A DNA stretch of 60,960 nt from Bradyrhizobiaceae bacterium (GCA_947481685.1 CANKHA010000015.1:1-60960); one strand, 5' to 3'; positions 43,454-52,718 are shown, numbered from the stretch's first letter. Notes: a model not told the origin generated them from the letters alone. Made by a program: numbers and translations.

Positions 43454-44233
43454 TTATCCCCGCCGTTCGACCATCGCGCTCTTGATCTCGGCGATGGCCT
43501 TGGCGGGGTTCAAATCCTTCGGGCAGACCTTAGCGCAATTCATGATGGTGTGGCAGCGATAAAGCCGGAACGGATCTTCCAGCTCGTCGAGCCGTTCGCC
43601 GGTGCGTTCGTCGCGGCTGTCCACGAGCCAGCGCTGCGCCTGCAGCAACGCGGCCGGTCCCATGAACTTGTCGCTGTTCCACCAGTAGCTCGGGCATGAG
43701 GTCGAGCAGCAGGCGCACAGGATGCATTCGTAGAGGCCGTCGAGCTTGGCGCGGTCGGTATGGCTCTGGCGCCATTCCTTCTCCGGCGTCGGCGACACGG
43801 TCTGCAGCCACGGCTTCGTTGCCGCGTGCTGCGCGTAGAAATTGGTGAGGTCGGGAACGAGGTCCTTCACCACCGGCATGTGCGGCAGCGGATAGATCTT
43901 GATGGTGTCGCCGATGCTGTCCATTGCCTTGGTGCAGGCCAGCGTGTTGCTGCCGTCGATATTCATCGAGCAGGAGCCGCAGATGCCTTCACGGCAGGAG
44001 CGGCGGAAGGTCAGCGTCGGATCGATGTTGTTCTTGATCCAGAGCAGCGCATCCAGAACCATCGGGCCGCAATGGTCGCGATCCACGGTGTAGGTATCGA
44101 CGCGCGGATTGGCGTCGTCCTCCGGGTCCCAGCGATAAATCCGGTATTGCGTGACGTTCGTCGCGCCGGTGGGCTTCGGCCAGGTTTTTCCTTCGGTGAC
44201 CTTGGAATTTCTGGGGAGCGTGAATGCGACCAT
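43454..44233 (-). CDS. sdhB: Succinate dehydrogenase iron-sulfur subunit
   Basis: A 259-residue SdhB from ATG 44233 ([15 protein letters not shown]); the frame is open further but the family start fits here. It carries three clusters: [22 protein letters not shown] ([2Fe-2S], near 80-100), [16 protein letters not shown] ([4Fe-4S], near 170) and [17 protein letters not shown] ([3Fe-4S], near 225). It passes electrons from SdhA to ubiquinone in complex II. It is the last gene of sdhC-D-A-orf-B. Confidence 0.95.
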   Translation of the reverse strand: MVAFTLPRNSKVTEGKTWPKPTGATNVTQYRIYRWDPEDDANPRVDTYTVDRDHCGPMVLDALLWIKNNIDPTLTFRRSCREGICGSCSMNIDGSNTLACTKAMDSIGDTIKIYPLPHMPVVKDLVPDLTNFYAQHAATKPWLQTVSPTPEKEWRQSHTDRAKLDGLYECILCACCSTSCPSYWWNSDKFMGPAALLQAQRWLVDSRDERTGERLDELEDPFRLYRCHTIMNCAKVCPKDLNPAKAIAEIKSAMVERRG

Positions 44234-44240
44234 GGAATCC

Positions 44241-44603
44241 TTAGGCTGACGCCTTTTCCGGGAGAAGAAGCACGAGGAAGTTGGTGACGGTCCAACTGAC
44301 GAAGAAAGAGGCAACGGCGAGCAGGATCAGCCCTACCGCCGAACCGCCAAAATAGGCCACCAGACGGGCCTGGGTAAAGTCCGCATAGCCCGACTTCATG
44401 AAGAGATCGATTGCTTCGGTGACGATCGGGAACTCGGTCACCGTGGTCACGCCGGCCTGGCCCATTGCCAGCAGAATCAAGCAGGTATGCACCACCGCCA
44501 TCCAGAAGCCGGCCGTCAGCGCCGTGAGCAAAGTGCGGCTGTAGAGCCCGGAAACCAGCGCGCCGATGGCGATAACGGTATTGATGACCAGAATCTTGTC
44601 CAT
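44241..44603 (-). CDS. Hypothetical membrane protein inserted between sdhA and sdhB
   Basis: A 120-residue protein with three to four helices (about 4-22, 28-50, 82-112): [38 protein letters not shown] and [20 protein letters not shown]. It starts 93 bases after sdhA and ends 7 bases before sdhB, so it is part of the operon. It is not an SdhC or SdhD duplicate: there is no haem-ligand HxxxGxRH motif. sdhA and sdhB are normally adjacent, so this insertion is unusual. Possible roles are complex II assembly or lineage-specific cargo. Confidence 0.8.
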   Translation of the reverse strand: MDKILVINTVIAIGALVSGLYSRTLLTALTAGFWMAVVHTCLILLAMGQAGVTTVTEFPIVTEAIDLFMKSGYADFTQARLVAYFGGSAVGLILLAVASFFVSWTVTNFLVLLLPEKASA

Positions 44604-44696
44604 GACAGTCCCCCGTGTTGAACCATATTCATTTGCAAAACGTCGAATAGCGGACGTTTCAATGCATAAAACAGGCCACGGCAGTTGGCTTCCCGC

Positions 44697-46529
44697 TCAG
44701 TACACCCGTTCTTTTGGCGGGATATACGAGATATCGTTGGTCATCGTGTAGGTATGCACCGGCCGGTAATCGAGCGTCACCTTGCCGTTGGCTTCGATCC
44801 ACGACAGCGTGTGCTTCATCCAGTTCTCGTCGTCGCGGGTGGGATAATCCTCGCGCGCATGCGCTCCGCGGCTTTCGGTGCGGTTGAACGCCGAGTCCAT
44901 TGTCACGACGGCCTGGCTCATCAGGTTGTCGAGCTCGAGCGTTTCGATCAGGTCGGTGTTCCAGATCAGCGAACGGTCTGTGACCTTCACGTCCGGCATT
45001 GTGTCGTGCACGGCGTGGATCAGCTTCACGCCTTCTTCCAGCACGGCGCCGGTGCGGAACACGGCGCAGTTGCTCTGCATCACATTCTGCATCTTGGCGC
45101 GGATCTGCGCCGTCGGCGTGTCGCCCTTGGCGTTGCGGAATTTGTCGAGACGGCTGAGCGCGAGATCGGCCGAATCCTTCGGCAGGTCGGGTTGCATTTC
45201 ACCCGCCTTTATCAATTCGGCGCAGCGATGCGCGGCGGCGCGGCCGAACACCACGAGATCGATCAGCGAATTGGAACCGAGACGGTTGGCGCCATGCACC
45301 GAGACGCAGGCCGCTTCGCCCAGCGCCATCAGGCCGGGCACGATGGTGTCGGCGTCGCCGTTCTTCTTGGTCAGGACCTCGCCGTGATAATTCGTGGCGA
45401 TGCCGCCCATGTTGTAATGCACGGTCGGAATCACCGGGATCGGCTCCTTGGTGACATCGACATTCGCGAAGATGCGCGCGGATTCCGAAATACCCGGCAG
45501 CCGCTCATGCAGGATCGCCGGATCGAGATGGTCGAGATGCAGGAAGATATGGTCTTTCTTCTTGCCGACGCCGCGGCCTTCGCGGATTTCAATCGTCATC
45601 GCGCGTGACACCACGTCGCGCGAAGCGAGATCCTTGGCCGACGGCGCATAGCGTTCCATGAAGCGCTCGCCTTCGGAATTCACGAGATAGGCGCCTTCGC
45701 CGCGCGTGCCTTCGGATATCAGGCAACCGGCGCCGTAGATGCCGGTCGGGTGGAATTGCACGAATTCCATATCCTGCAACGGTAATCCGGCCCGCAGCAC
45801 CATGGCATTGCCGTCCCCGGTGCAGATATGCGCCGAGGTGCAGGAGAAATACGCGCGTCCGTAACCGCCCGTCGCCAGGATCGTCATGTTGCCGCGGAAA
45901 CGGTGGATCGAGCCGTTCTCCATATTGATCGCGATCACGCCACGGCAACGGCCATTCTCGTCCATGATCAGGTCGATGGCGAAATATTCGATGTAGAACT
46001 CGGCGTTGTGGCGCAGCGCCTGGCCATACATCGTGTGCAGCATGGCGTGGCCGGTGCGGTCGGCGGCGGCGCAGGTACGCTGCGCGGTGCCCTTGCCGAA
46101 ATGCGTGGTCATGCCGCCGAACGGGCGCTGATAGATGCGGCCGTCGTCTTCACGGCGCGAGAACGGCAGGCCCCAGTGCTCGAGCTCATAGACCGCGGCC
46201 GGCGCGTTGCGGCACATGTATTCGATCGCGTCCTGGTCGCCGAGCCAGTCGGCGCCCTTCACGGTGTCGTACATGTGCCAGCGCCAGTCGTCCTCGCCCA
46301 TGTTGCCGAGGGCTGCCGCGATGCCGCCCTGCGCCGCAACGGTGTGCGAACGCGTCGGGAAAACCTTGGAAATGCAGGCCGTGCGCAAACCCGCCTCGCT
46401 GCAGCCGACGACCGCGCGCAAACCCGCACCGCCGGCGCCGACCACCAGCACGTCGTAGCTGTGGTCTTCGATCGGATAGGCGCGACCGTTCACCGCCGGT
46501 CCGCCGGTCGACGATCCGTTACCCGCCAT
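44697..46529 (-). CDS. sdhA: Succinate dehydrogenase flavoprotein subunit
   Basis: A 610-residue SdhA. The FAD-binding start is [23 protein letters not shown] (near 29), [16 protein letters not shown] (with the His for covalent FAD) is near 61, [21 protein letters not shown] near 330 and [23 protein letters not shown] near 397. It oxidises succinate to fumarate. It starts 4 bases after sdhD. The length is normal. Confidence 0.96.
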   Translation of the reverse strand: MAGNGSSTGGPAVNGRAYPIEDHSYDVLVVGAGGAGLRAVVGCSEAGLRTACISKVFPTRSHTVAAQGGIAAALGNMGEDDWRWHMYDTVKGADWLGDQDAIEYMCRNAPAAVYELEHWGLPFSRREDDGRIYQRPFGGMTTHFGKGTAQRTCAAADRTGHAMLHTMYGQALRHNAEFYIEYFAIDLIMDENGRCRGVIAINMENGSIHRFRGNMTILATGGYGRAYFSCTSAHICTGDGNAMVLRAGLPLQDMEFVQFHPTGIYGAGCLISEGTRGEGAYLVNSEGERFMERYAPSAKDLASRDVVSRAMTIEIREGRGVGKKKDHIFLHLDHLDPAILHERLPGISESARIFANVDVTKEPIPVIPTVHYNMGGIATNYHGEVLTKKNGDADTIVPGLMALGEAACVSVHGANRLGSNSLIDLVVFGRAAAHRCAELIKAGEMQPDLPKDSADLALSRLDKFRNAKGDTPTAQIRAKMQNVMQSNCAVFRTGAVLEEGVKLIHAVHDTMPDVKVTDRSLIWNTDLIETLELDNLMSQAVVTMDSAFNRTESRGAHAREDYPTRDDENWMKHTLSWIEANGKVTLDYRPVHTYTMTNDISYIPPKERVY

Positions 46530-46532
46530 GCT

Positions 46533-46928
46533 TCAGACTCCGAATGATAATTTGAGAATGGCGTAGACCGACGTGAATGCGGTCGCAGCGCAAAAGAAGG
46601 TGTTCGTCATCAGGCAGGTCAGCTTGCGAATGTGTTCGTGGACATAGTCCTCGATGATCACCTGCATGCCGAGCCACATATGATAGGTCGCGTTGAGAAC
46701 GAACAGCAGCAGCAGGATTGCAACCAGCGGCGAGCCGAGAATCTGCACCACCGCGGCATGATTGCGGCCGAGAACGATGGCGACGATGGCGATGAACGCA
46801 ATCGACAGCGGGATATTGGCGACAGCCGTCACCCGCTGCATCCAGAAATGCTGGGTGCCGGAGCGGGCGGAGCCAAGGCCGCGAACCCGTGAGGCCGGCG
46901 TTGTGATCTTGCGCTCTTCGGGGTTCAT
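46533..46928 (-). CDS. sdhD: Succinate dehydrogenase membrane anchor SdhD
   Basis: A 131-residue anchor from ATG 46928, overlapping the sdhC stop by 4 bases. Three helices lie at about 34-52, 60-82 and 105-125. RGLGSARSGTQHFWMQRVTAVANIPL is the quinone-side start and NATYHMWLGMQVIIEDYVH holds the second-helix haem/quinone residues. It anchors complex II with SdhC. Confidence 0.93.
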   Translation of the reverse strand: MNPEERKITTPASRVRGLGSARSGTQHFWMQRVTAVANIPLSIAFIAIVAIVLGRNHAAVVQILGSPLVAILLLLFVLNATYHMWLGMQVIIEDYVHEHIRKLTCLMTNTFFCAATAFTSVYAILKLSFGV

Positions 46929-47332
46929 CGCGGAGCCACCACCAGCATACCGACCGCCCAGAGCAGGATCGTCAACGTGATCGAGCCGAACACCGTGGCG
47001 CGCGCAAGCCATTCGCGCTCAAGCTTGCCGAAGCCATAGCCGAGATCCCAGAACAGGTGGCGGATGCCGCCGAGCATGTGATGGATCAGCGCCCAAGTAT
47101 AACCGAACAGCACCAGCTTCCCGATGATCGAGCCGTAGAAGGCTTCGACGGTCGCATAGGCATTCGGGCCGGACGACGCGGCGATCAGCCACCAGGCGAT
47201 CAGCAGCGAGCCAAGATAAAGACCCGTGCCGGTGATGCGATGAACGATCGACATCGTCATCGTCAGGGTCGGGCGCCAGATTTGAAGATGCGGCGACAGG
47301 GGCCGCGGGCGGGGGAGTGGGCTCCCAGTCAT
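46925..47332 (-). CDS. sdhC: Succinate dehydrogenase cytochrome b556 subunit SdhC
   Basis: A 135-residue subunit: RPLSPHLQIWRPTLTMTMSIVHRITG at the N-terminus, then helices at about 30-55, 70-92 and 110-130. HHMLGGIRHLFWDLGYG (near 84-100) carries the haem ligand His. It is the first gene of the sdh operon. The 5' region (47333-47520) holds no gene; no promoter is obvious. Confidence 0.94.
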   Translation of the reverse strand: MTGSPLPRPRPLSPHLQIWRPTLTMTMSIVHRITGTGLYLGSLLIAWWLIAASSGPNAYATVEAFYGSIIGKLVLFGYTWALIHHMLGGIRHLFWDLGYGFGKLEREWLARATVFGSITLTILLWAVGMLVVAPR

Positions 47333-47542
47333 CGATTAGAACCTCTTTATTCTGCCCCATCCATAAGCAGGCAGGCGGCCCGGCGCAATGACATTTCCGC
47401 ATGGCAGCAAGGGTCCTGAGCCTTTGTATTTTTTATGCCTGTAAGGCACGGCGCGGATTGAGGTTTTATCTCCCGCGCGACTTTCACAGGGGCGGGGTCC
47501 AGCCCGGCTCAAGGACCCGGTCATGCAGTCTGGATTGCCCTC

Positions 47543-47569
47543 TGTAACCTTCGGTTCCATGCCGCCGAA
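47543..47569 (+). promoter_or_regulatory. SigF-type ECF promoter upstream of the sigma gene
   Basis: TGTAACC (47543-47549), 16 bases, CGAA (47566-47569). The identical elements with identical spacing lie upstream of the Met-rich peptide gene (49022-49048). From memory, GTAACC-N16-CGAA is the type of promoter reported for SigF-NrsF systems. It implies autoregulation of the sigma gene. Confidence 0.72.
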
Positions 47570-47723
47570 AACCAATAAGGGGCGGATTTTCTGCTGCCGC
47601 ATGGATGAACGGGCCACATCGCAAATGCTGACTGTTGCCGAATATGCCGTTCCGTTCCCCTACTCGGGGGGCTCGCCTCACGATATGGTGGCGGCATATT
47701 CAGGGATGCGTTCCAGTCGCAGC

Positions 47724-48308
47724 ATGGCCACCGTCGAGCCGCACAAAATGACCGCCGACGATGCGCGCCGCTCAGCCTTGATGGCGGCGGCCCAGTCCGG
47801 CGATAAAGCTGCCTACCAGACCTTGCTGCGCGATTGCGTGCCGCTGATCCGGGCTATCGCCCGCCGCAAAGGCGTCGATATCAGCCAGGTGGAAGACGTG
47901 GTGCAGGAAGTGCTGCTCACCATCCATCGCGCCCGGCAGACCTACGATCCGACACGGTCCTTCACTGCATGGTTGCGGGTCATTGCCGAGCGGCGCGCGA
48001 TCGATTTGCTGCGCCAGAGCGGGCGCCGCGGATCTCGTGAGCTTTATGCCCCTGTCGCATTCGAAAATTATGCCGATGAAACCGCTGATCCCGCCGTCGG
48101 CCTCAATCAGTCTGACGACGCAGGCCGGGTCAGCGAGGCGCTTGCATCTCTGCCGCCGCGCCAGCGCGAGGCCGTTCAGCAACTGATATTGAAGGATCAA
48201 TCGCTCGCCGAGGCCTCCGCTGCGACCAGCCGCAGCAAAGGGTCGCTGAAGGTGAACCTGCATCGTGCGCTGAAGGCCTTGCGCGGCAGCGTGGAGCGCG
48301 AAGGTTAG
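47724..48308 (+). CDS. sigF: ECF sigma factor, SigF type
   Basis: About 194 residues if ATG 47724 is used. The frame is open back to 47523 and several ATGs lack ribosome sites, so the start is uncertain, but it must lie downstream of the promoter at 47543-47569. Region 2 reads IRAIARRKGVDISQVEDVVQEVLLTIHRARQTYD then FTAWLRVIAERRAIDLLRQSGRRG. Region 4 reads ALASLPPRQREAVQQLILKDQSLAEASAATSRSKGSLKVNLHRAL. It directs polymerase to the local oxidative-defence genes. The anti-sigma gene follows after 2 bases. Confidence 0.88.
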   Translation: MATVEPHKMTADDARRSALMAAAQSGDKAAYQTLLRDCVPLIRAIARRKGVDISQVEDVVQEVLLTIHRARQTYDPTRSFTAWLRVIAERRAIDLLRQSGRRGSRELYAPVAFENYADETADPAVGLNQSDDAGRVSEALASLPPRQREAVQQLILKDQSLAEASAATSRSKGSLKVNLHRALKALRGSVEREG

Positions 48309-48310
48309 AC

Positions 48311-49006
48311 ATGAGCAACGTATCGCCTCCCGATCATTCTCACGACCAGTTCATCGAAGGGCTGACCTCCGGCTTGCAGCCGGTCAAGCCGCTGCCGCCT
48401 GCGGGCAGGCGCGCGATGATCTGGCTTGGGTTTGTTGTGGCCGCAGGACTTGCCCTGAGCCTGATCGCCGACCTGCACGCTTTCGCGCATCGCTTCATGG
48501 CGTCGCCGGACATGTGGCTCTCGATGACCGCCTCGGCATTGACCGCGGTTTTTGCAGCCATAGCTGCGTTCAAGCTGAGCCTGCCGGATAGCCCGCGCGC
48601 TTGGGCCTGGTTGCCGGTCCCGGCGGCGGTGGTTTGGGTTGTCGCCAGCGGGCTTGGCTGTTTGCGCAATTACATTCTGCCGGACACGCATGTTGCTCCG
48701 CTGACCGGCACGATGGACTGTTTGGTGATCATTGTTGCGCTGTCGGTGCCTTTCTCGCTGCTGATGTTTGCGATGCTGCGGGAGGCGTTCTCGCTTCTCC
48801 CGGCATTGACGGCGACCGTCGCGGGGCTGGCGGTGGCTTCCGCATCAGCCACTTTGCTCAATCTGTTTCATCCGTTCGACGCGGCAGCGGTCGATTTTCT
48901 GATGCATGCCTTTGCCGTGGCGCTGGTGATTGTCGTGTGTCGCGTCGTTGGCCGGCAGCTATGGACGTCCATCAACATTTACGTTGTTGATCGCCGACCA
49001 CAATAA
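48311..49006 (+). CDS. nrsF: Anti-sigma factor NrsF
   Basis: A 231-residue inner-membrane protein with six helices between about 35 and 220 and a short cytoplasmic N-terminus that should hold the sigma factor (HDQFIEGLTSGLQPVKPLPP). Cys 117 (GLGCLRNY) and Cys 137 (TMDCLVI) flank a periplasmic loop, as in NrsF proteins, where paired Cys sense metal or oxidant. It is translationally next to sigF. Six-helix topology and Cys pattern support the call. Confidence 0.88.
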   Translation: MSNVSPPDHSHDQFIEGLTSGLQPVKPLPPAGRRAMIWLGFVVAAGLALSLIADLHAFAHRFMASPDMWLSMTASALTAVFAAIAAFKLSLPDSPRAWAWLPVPAAVVWVVASGLGCLRNYILPDTHVAPLTGTMDCLVIIVALSVPFSLLMFAMLREAFSLLPALTATVAGLAVASASATLLNLFHPFDAAAVDFLMHAFAVALVIVVCRVVGRQLWTSINIYVVDRRPQ

Positions 49007-49021
49007 AATAACGCGAGCCGA

Positions 49022-49048
49022 TGTAACCCTGCTTCAGACCGGGCCGAA
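49022..49048 (+). promoter_or_regulatory. SigF-type ECF promoter of the Met-rich peptide operon
   Basis: TGTAACC (49022-49028), 16 bases, CGAA (49045-49048), matching the element in front of sigF exactly in both boxes and spacing. The start codon of the peptide gene is 53 bases downstream. Confidence 0.75.
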
Positions 49049-49101
49049 TGGGACTGTGGTGGGAGGCTGTAACGCCCATCGCTGACCCAGGAGGAATAAC
49101 C

Positions 49102-49317
49102 ATGACGAAGTCCCTTATCATTCCGATGACCATGGCCATGTGCATAGCCCTCGCCCCCGCCGCTTTTGCTCAGGGCATGATGGCTCCGGCAGGCTCGACC
49201 ACGCCGGCCGCGACGACCGACAAGATGACCAAGCCCGATGCCATGAGCAAAACCGACGGCATGAAGAAGGAAGAAAAGACCGACGGCATGATGAAGAAGG
49301 ACGGCATGGCCAAGTAA
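49102..49317 (+). CDS. mrpX: Exported methionine-rich peptide (MXKDX repeat, MrpX-like)
   Basis: A 71-residue protein with a perfect AGGAGGAATAACC leader. A signal peptide (about 1-23) ends at AFA-Q. The mature part has degenerate DKMTKPDAM-SKTDGMKKEEKTDGMMKKDGM repeats of the M-x-K-D-x kind, with eight Met in about 47 residues. In Azospira suillum MrpX, exported Met residues are thought to scavenge hypochlorite and to be recycled by YedY1. Its place after sigF-nrsF and before cytochrome b and Mo-enzyme genes fits that system. Confidence 0.85.
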   Translation: MTKSLIIPMTMAMCIALAPAAFAQGMMAPAGSTTPAATTDKMTKPDAMSKTDGMKKEEKTDGMMKKDGMAK

Positions 49318-49414
49318 TGCCCGTTGTGCCGGGCCCGCGACCGCGGGTCCGGCATTTTGCCGCGTGCGACATCTCTCCGCTATTCTGGTAGAATCATCGC
49401 CAGAGGACAGTTCG

Positions 49415-50047
49415 ATGGCTTCAATCGATATCAGCAGCGCCCCGGCGGCACCGAACGAGCGCGTGATTCATCCGCGCTGGGTACGCATTACGCACTGGAT
49501 CAACGCCATCGCCATCTTTGTGATGATCGGCTCCGGCTGGCAGATCTACAACGCGTCGCCACTATTTCCCTTCACCTTCCCGCGCGGGATCACCATCGGC
49601 GGCTGGCTTGCCGGAGCAATCATGTGGCACCTCGCAGCCATGTGGGTGCTGGTGATCAACGGCATCGTTTACGTCACGCTTGGCATTCTCAGCGGCCGCT
49701 TCCGCCGCAAGCTGTTTCCGATTTATCCGTCGCAGGTTTTGGCCGATATCAAGGCTGCGCTCACCGGCCACCTCTCGCATGATGATCTCTCGATCTACAA
49801 CGCCGTGCAGAAATTGCTTTACCTCGGCGTCATCCTGTCAGGCGTCCTCGTTGTTCTGACCGGGCTGTCGATCTGGAAGCCGGTTCAGCTGCAGGAGTTG
49901 ACAGCGCTGTTCGGCGGTTATGACGGCGCGCGCTATGTGCATTTCCTCGCGATGTCGCTGATCGCCGGTTTCATCGTGGTGCATGTTGTCCTCGCGCTGC
50001 TTGTGCCGAAAAGCCTGCGCGCCATGATCCGGGGCGATAGGAGATAG
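49415..50047 (+). CDS. Cytochrome b561-type membrane subunit (YedZ1-like)
   Basis: A 210-residue di-haem cytochrome b from ATG 49415 (AGAGGA upstream). Four helices contain His residues: WVRITHWINAIAIFVMIGSGW near 30, AIMWHLAAMWVLVINGIVY near 75, VQKLLYLGVILSGVLVVLTGLS and YVHFLAMSLIAGFIVVHVVLALL near 175-195. It supplies quinol electrons to the following periplasmic Mo-enzyme, 3 bases downstream. It is not homologous in layout to classical MsrQ but plays the same part in the YedY1Z1 arrangement. Confidence 0.85.
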   Translation: MASIDISSAPAAPNERVIHPRWVRITHWINAIAIFVMIGSGWQIYNASPLFPFTFPRGITIGGWLAGAIMWHLAAMWVLVINGIVYVTLGILSGRFRRKLFPIYPSQVLADIKAALTGHLSHDDLSIYNAVQKLLYLGVILSGVLVVLTGLSIWKPVQLQELTALFGGYDGARYVHFLAMSLIAGFIVVHVVLALLVPKSLRAMIRGDRR

Positions 50048-50049
50048 CC

Positions 50050-50826
50050 ATGGGACGTATCCGAAAAGTCATTCCCGGCGTCGATAAAGCCCTGTTGTTG
50101 AAGGACGCGACCAGGCTGTTGCCCGATCCGACACGGCGATTGTTCCTGCGCGGCGCGGGTAGCCTCGGCGCTCTGACATTCCTCACCGGCTGCGACATCC
50201 TCGACAGCGACGGCGCGGAAAAAGTGCTGCGCAAGATTTCGCAATTCAACGATGGCGCGCAGGCGATGCTGTTCAGTCCCAACAAGCTGGCGCCGACCTA
50301 TCCGGAAAGCATGATCACGCGGCCGTTCCCGTTCAACGCCTACTACACCCTGGACGAAGCTCCGGTCGTCGATGGCGCGAGCTACAAGCTGGAAGTCAGC
50401 GGTCTCGTCGACAACAAGAAATCCTGGACGCTCGAAGAGCTTTATGCGCTGCCGCAGGAAAAGCAGATCACGCGGCACATCTGCGTTGAAGGCTGGAGCG
50501 CAATCGGCAGCTGGACCGGCACGCCGCTGCGCGATTTCCTCAAGCGCGTCGGCGCCGACACCCGCGCCAAATATGTCTGGTTCCGCTGCGCCGAAGGTTA
50601 TTCCACGACCATCGACATGCCGACCGCGCTGCATCCGCAGACGCAGATGACGTTCAAGTTTGACGACAAGATCCTGCCGCGCGACTACGGATTCCCGATG
50701 AAGATCCGCATGCCGACCAAGCTCGGCTTCAAAAATCCGAAATATGTGATGGAGATGTCCGTCACCAACAAGGATCTCGGCGGTTACTGGGAAGACCAGG
50801 GCTATAACTGGTTCAGCGGACTCTGA
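50050..50826 (+). CDS. Periplasmic molybdopterin oxidoreductase, YedY1-like (sulfite oxidase fold)
   Basis: A 258-residue protein. PTRRLFLRGAGSLGALTFLTGC (Arg-Arg at 29-30, Cys 48) combines a Tat motif with a lipobox, so it is exported folded and probably lipid-anchored. The Mo domain at about 85-255 has the Mo-ligand Cys 145 (RHICVEGWSAIGSWTG) and YGFPMKIRMPTKLGFKNPKYV. It probably reduces oxidised methionine in the Met-rich peptide. It is the last gene of the SigF operon. Confidence 0.87.
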   Translation: MGRIRKVIPGVDKALLLKDATRLLPDPTRRLFLRGAGSLGALTFLTGCDILDSDGAEKVLRKISQFNDGAQAMLFSPNKLAPTYPESMITRPFPFNAYYTLDEAPVVDGASYKLEVSGLVDNKKSWTLEELYALPQEKQITRHICVEGWSAIGSWTGTPLRDFLKRVGADTRAKYVWFRCAEGYSTTIDMPTALHPQTQMTFKFDDKILPRDYGFPMKIRMPTKLGFKNPKYVMEMSVTNKDLGGYWEDQGYNWFSGL

Positions 50827-50831
50827 ACGCT

Positions 50832-50923
50832 CGATTCGTTAGTTTGTCGCGTAATCTTGCGGCGAACGGTGCCCATCCCGGATCAACTCCGGGAGAGGCT
50901 TTCGCCGGATTGCGCTCTAGAGC
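50832..50923 (-). repeat. Dispersed palindromic intergenic repeat, copy B (long form)
   Basis: It contains CGCGTAATCTTGCGGCGAAC...TTCGCCGGATTGCGCTCTAGAGCG with an internal ATCCCGGATCAACTCCGGGA hairpin. It shares the outer arms with copies at 8053, 52605 and 59766, and the internal hairpin only with 52605. It lies between convergent genes and overlaps the stop codon (50917-50919) of the DUF1345 gene. Confidence 0.8.
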
Positions 50924-51588
50924 GCGCTGGCGGCGATGTTGATCATGATCGCCAGCAAAGCCACATTGAACAGGAACGACACGACGCCGTGCGCGAGCAC
51001 GGCACGCCGAATGCTGCGGTCGGTGACAGCCACGTCCGAGACCTGGAACGTCATGCCGATGACAAATGCGAAATAGAAAAAATCCGAATAGTCGGGTTTT
51101 TTATCGCCGGGAAATTTAAGCCCGCCCGCCGAGGGGCGCTCGCTGTAAAACTCGTGCGTATAGTGGACCGCGAAGATGGAATGAATGAAGGCCCACGACA
51201 ACAGCACGGTCGCAACCGCGAACAGCAACTGTGATGCATCGTTTTTACCTTCACCATGTCCAAGCAGAACGATAATGGCGGCGATGCTTGCAAGGGTGGC
51301 CGCGACGGTCATGAAAAGCGTGGCGATCCGGCCTTCGCTTTCCATTTCCGAATGCAACCGGATGTGGGCCACCTCAGCACGCGTGATAGCCCAACCTAAA
51401 ATGCAGAGATAAAGCGCAACGCCAGTGTCCCAGCCGATCAGGATGCGCGTAATCCATCGCCATTCGGAGGGCAGCAGCAAAGCTACCGCAACGACAGCTA
51501 TGGCGGATATAACGAGCTTGATGCGTGCATGCAGGATGCGGACGATCTTCGGCAGACGGCGCTCGGCGGCTTTCTTGCTGGTGACCAT
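50917..51588 (-). CDS. DUF1345 family membrane protein
   Basis: A 223-residue protein with five helices: ARIKLVISAIAVVAVALLLP near 22, LIGWDTGVALYLCILGWAI near 50, LASIAAIIVLLGHG, AVATVLLSWAFIHSIFAVHYTHEFY and a C-terminal FLFNVALLAIMINIAAS. HYTHEFY and FFYFAFVIGMTFQVSDVAVTDRSIRR define the family, which has no known function. The stop lies inside repeat copy B. Confidence 0.87.
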   Translation of the reverse strand: MVTSKKAAERRLPKIVRILHARIKLVISAIAVVAVALLLPSEWRWITRILIGWDTGVALYLCILGWAITRAEVAHIRLHSEMESEGRIATLFMTVAATLASIAAIIVLLGHGEGKNDASQLLFAVATVLLSWAFIHSIFAVHYTHEFYSERPSAGGLKFPGDKKPDYSDFFYFAFVIGMTFQVSDVAVTDRSIRRAVLAHGVVSFLFNVALLAIMINIAASAL

Positions 51589-51598
51589 GCGAGCCTGA

Positions 51599-52555
51599 CT
51601 ATGCCTGCCGGTTGGCTACGAACTGTGCCGCGGCGCGCAGGGTTGCGGCCTGATCGCCGAATTCCTTCAGCGACAATTCTGCGGTTTCAACCAACATTGC
51701 GAGGCGCGCGCGTGCGCTGTCTACGCCGAGAACAGAAATGAAAGTGGCTTTGCCGGCAGCGGCATCCTTTTTTGTTTTTTTGCCGACAGTCTTTGCATCG
51801 CCCTCGAGATCGAGCAGATCGTCGGCGATCTGGAAGGCTTGTCCGAGCGCATAGCCATAGAAATCGATCGCCTGGCGCGCGCTCTCCGGGGCTTTGCCGA
51901 GAATGGCGCCCATGCCGCAGGACGCACGGATCAGGGCGCCGGTCTTCATCGCTTCCAGCATGATCACTTCATCTTCGCCGATCGCGCCCTTGGGAATCTT
52001 GCCGAAACGGCCCTCGGCGGTGAGGTCGAGTATCTGCCCGCCCGCCATCCCTCCAAGCCCGGCAGTACGGGAAAGTTCCGCGATCAGTGCGATCCGCACG
52101 GCCGGGTCCGCATGGGTTTCTTTCCGCGACAGCAGATCGAATGCGAAAGTCTGCAGCGCATCACCAGCGAGAATTGCAGTGGCCTCGTCAAAAGCCTTGT
52201 GCGCAGTGGGACGTCCTCGACGCACCGCGTCATTGTCCATCGCAGGCAGATCGTCGTGGATCAGGGAATAGGCGTGGATGCATTCCACCGCCACCGCACT
52301 CATCATCGCGTTTTCCGGCTTCACACCGAACAGCTGCGCACTCTCCACCACAAGAAACGGCCGAAGCCGTTTACCGCCCGCCAGTGTGGCATAGCGCATG
52401 GCATCGACCAGCCGCATCGGCCGGGCGAGCTCGCCATCTTCCGGTTCCGGGGTCAGCAATTTTCCCAGCAGGCCTTCAACCTGCTTGGCAATACTGGCAA
52501 GACGGCTCTCGAAGGCGCGCTGGGTGCTGCGTTTCGGTTTGGCGCGTGGGGGCAT
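51599..52555 (-). CDS. ispA: Farnesyl diphosphate synthase (polyprenyl synthetase)
   Basis: A 318-residue class I prenyltransferase. The first Asp-rich motif is IHDDLPAMDND near 99-109 and the second is QIADDLLDLEGDAKTVGKK near 242. GGKRLRPFLV near 60 and KTGALIRASCGMGAI near 206 are further conserved sites. The three residues before the first motif fit a short-chain (C15) product. It feeds quinone, hopanoid and undecaprenol synthesis. Confidence 0.9.
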   Translation of the reverse strand: MPPRAKPKRSTQRAFESRLASIAKQVEGLLGKLLTPEPEDGELARPMRLVDAMRYATLAGGKRLRPFLVVESAQLFGVKPENAMMSAVAVECIHAYSLIHDDLPAMDNDAVRRGRPTAHKAFDEATAILAGDALQTFAFDLLSRKETHADPAVRIALIAELSRTAGLGGMAGGQILDLTAEGRFGKIPKGAIGEDEVIMLEAMKTGALIRASCGMGAILGKAPESARQAIDFYGYALGQAFQIADDLLDLEGDAKTVGKKTKKDAAAGKATFISVLGVDSARARLAMLVETAELSLKEFGDQAATLRAAAQFVANRQA

Positions 52556-52604
52556 AGGGATTTCCAGACGGGCTTCGGCGTCACAGCGCCGCAGGATGCT
52601 TCTG

Positions 52605-52693
52605 TTAGCGCAATCCGGCGAAAGCCTGTCCCGGACTTGATCCGGGATGGGAACCGGTTCGCCGCAAGATTGTGCGACAAGATATCGAATCTA
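52605..52693 (+). repeat. Dispersed palindromic intergenic repeat, copy C (long form)
   Basis: It contains TAGCGCAATCCGGCGAAAG, an internal TCCCGGACTTGATCCGGGATG hairpin-like block, GGGAACCGGTTCGCCGC and AAGATTGTGCGACAAG...ATCTAG. It lies between divergent ispA and mtgA, so it sits within or next to their promoters. The other three copies lie between convergent genes. Confidence 0.8.
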
Positions 52694-52718
52694 GCGCAAA
52701 ATCGGATAACTTTGAAAT

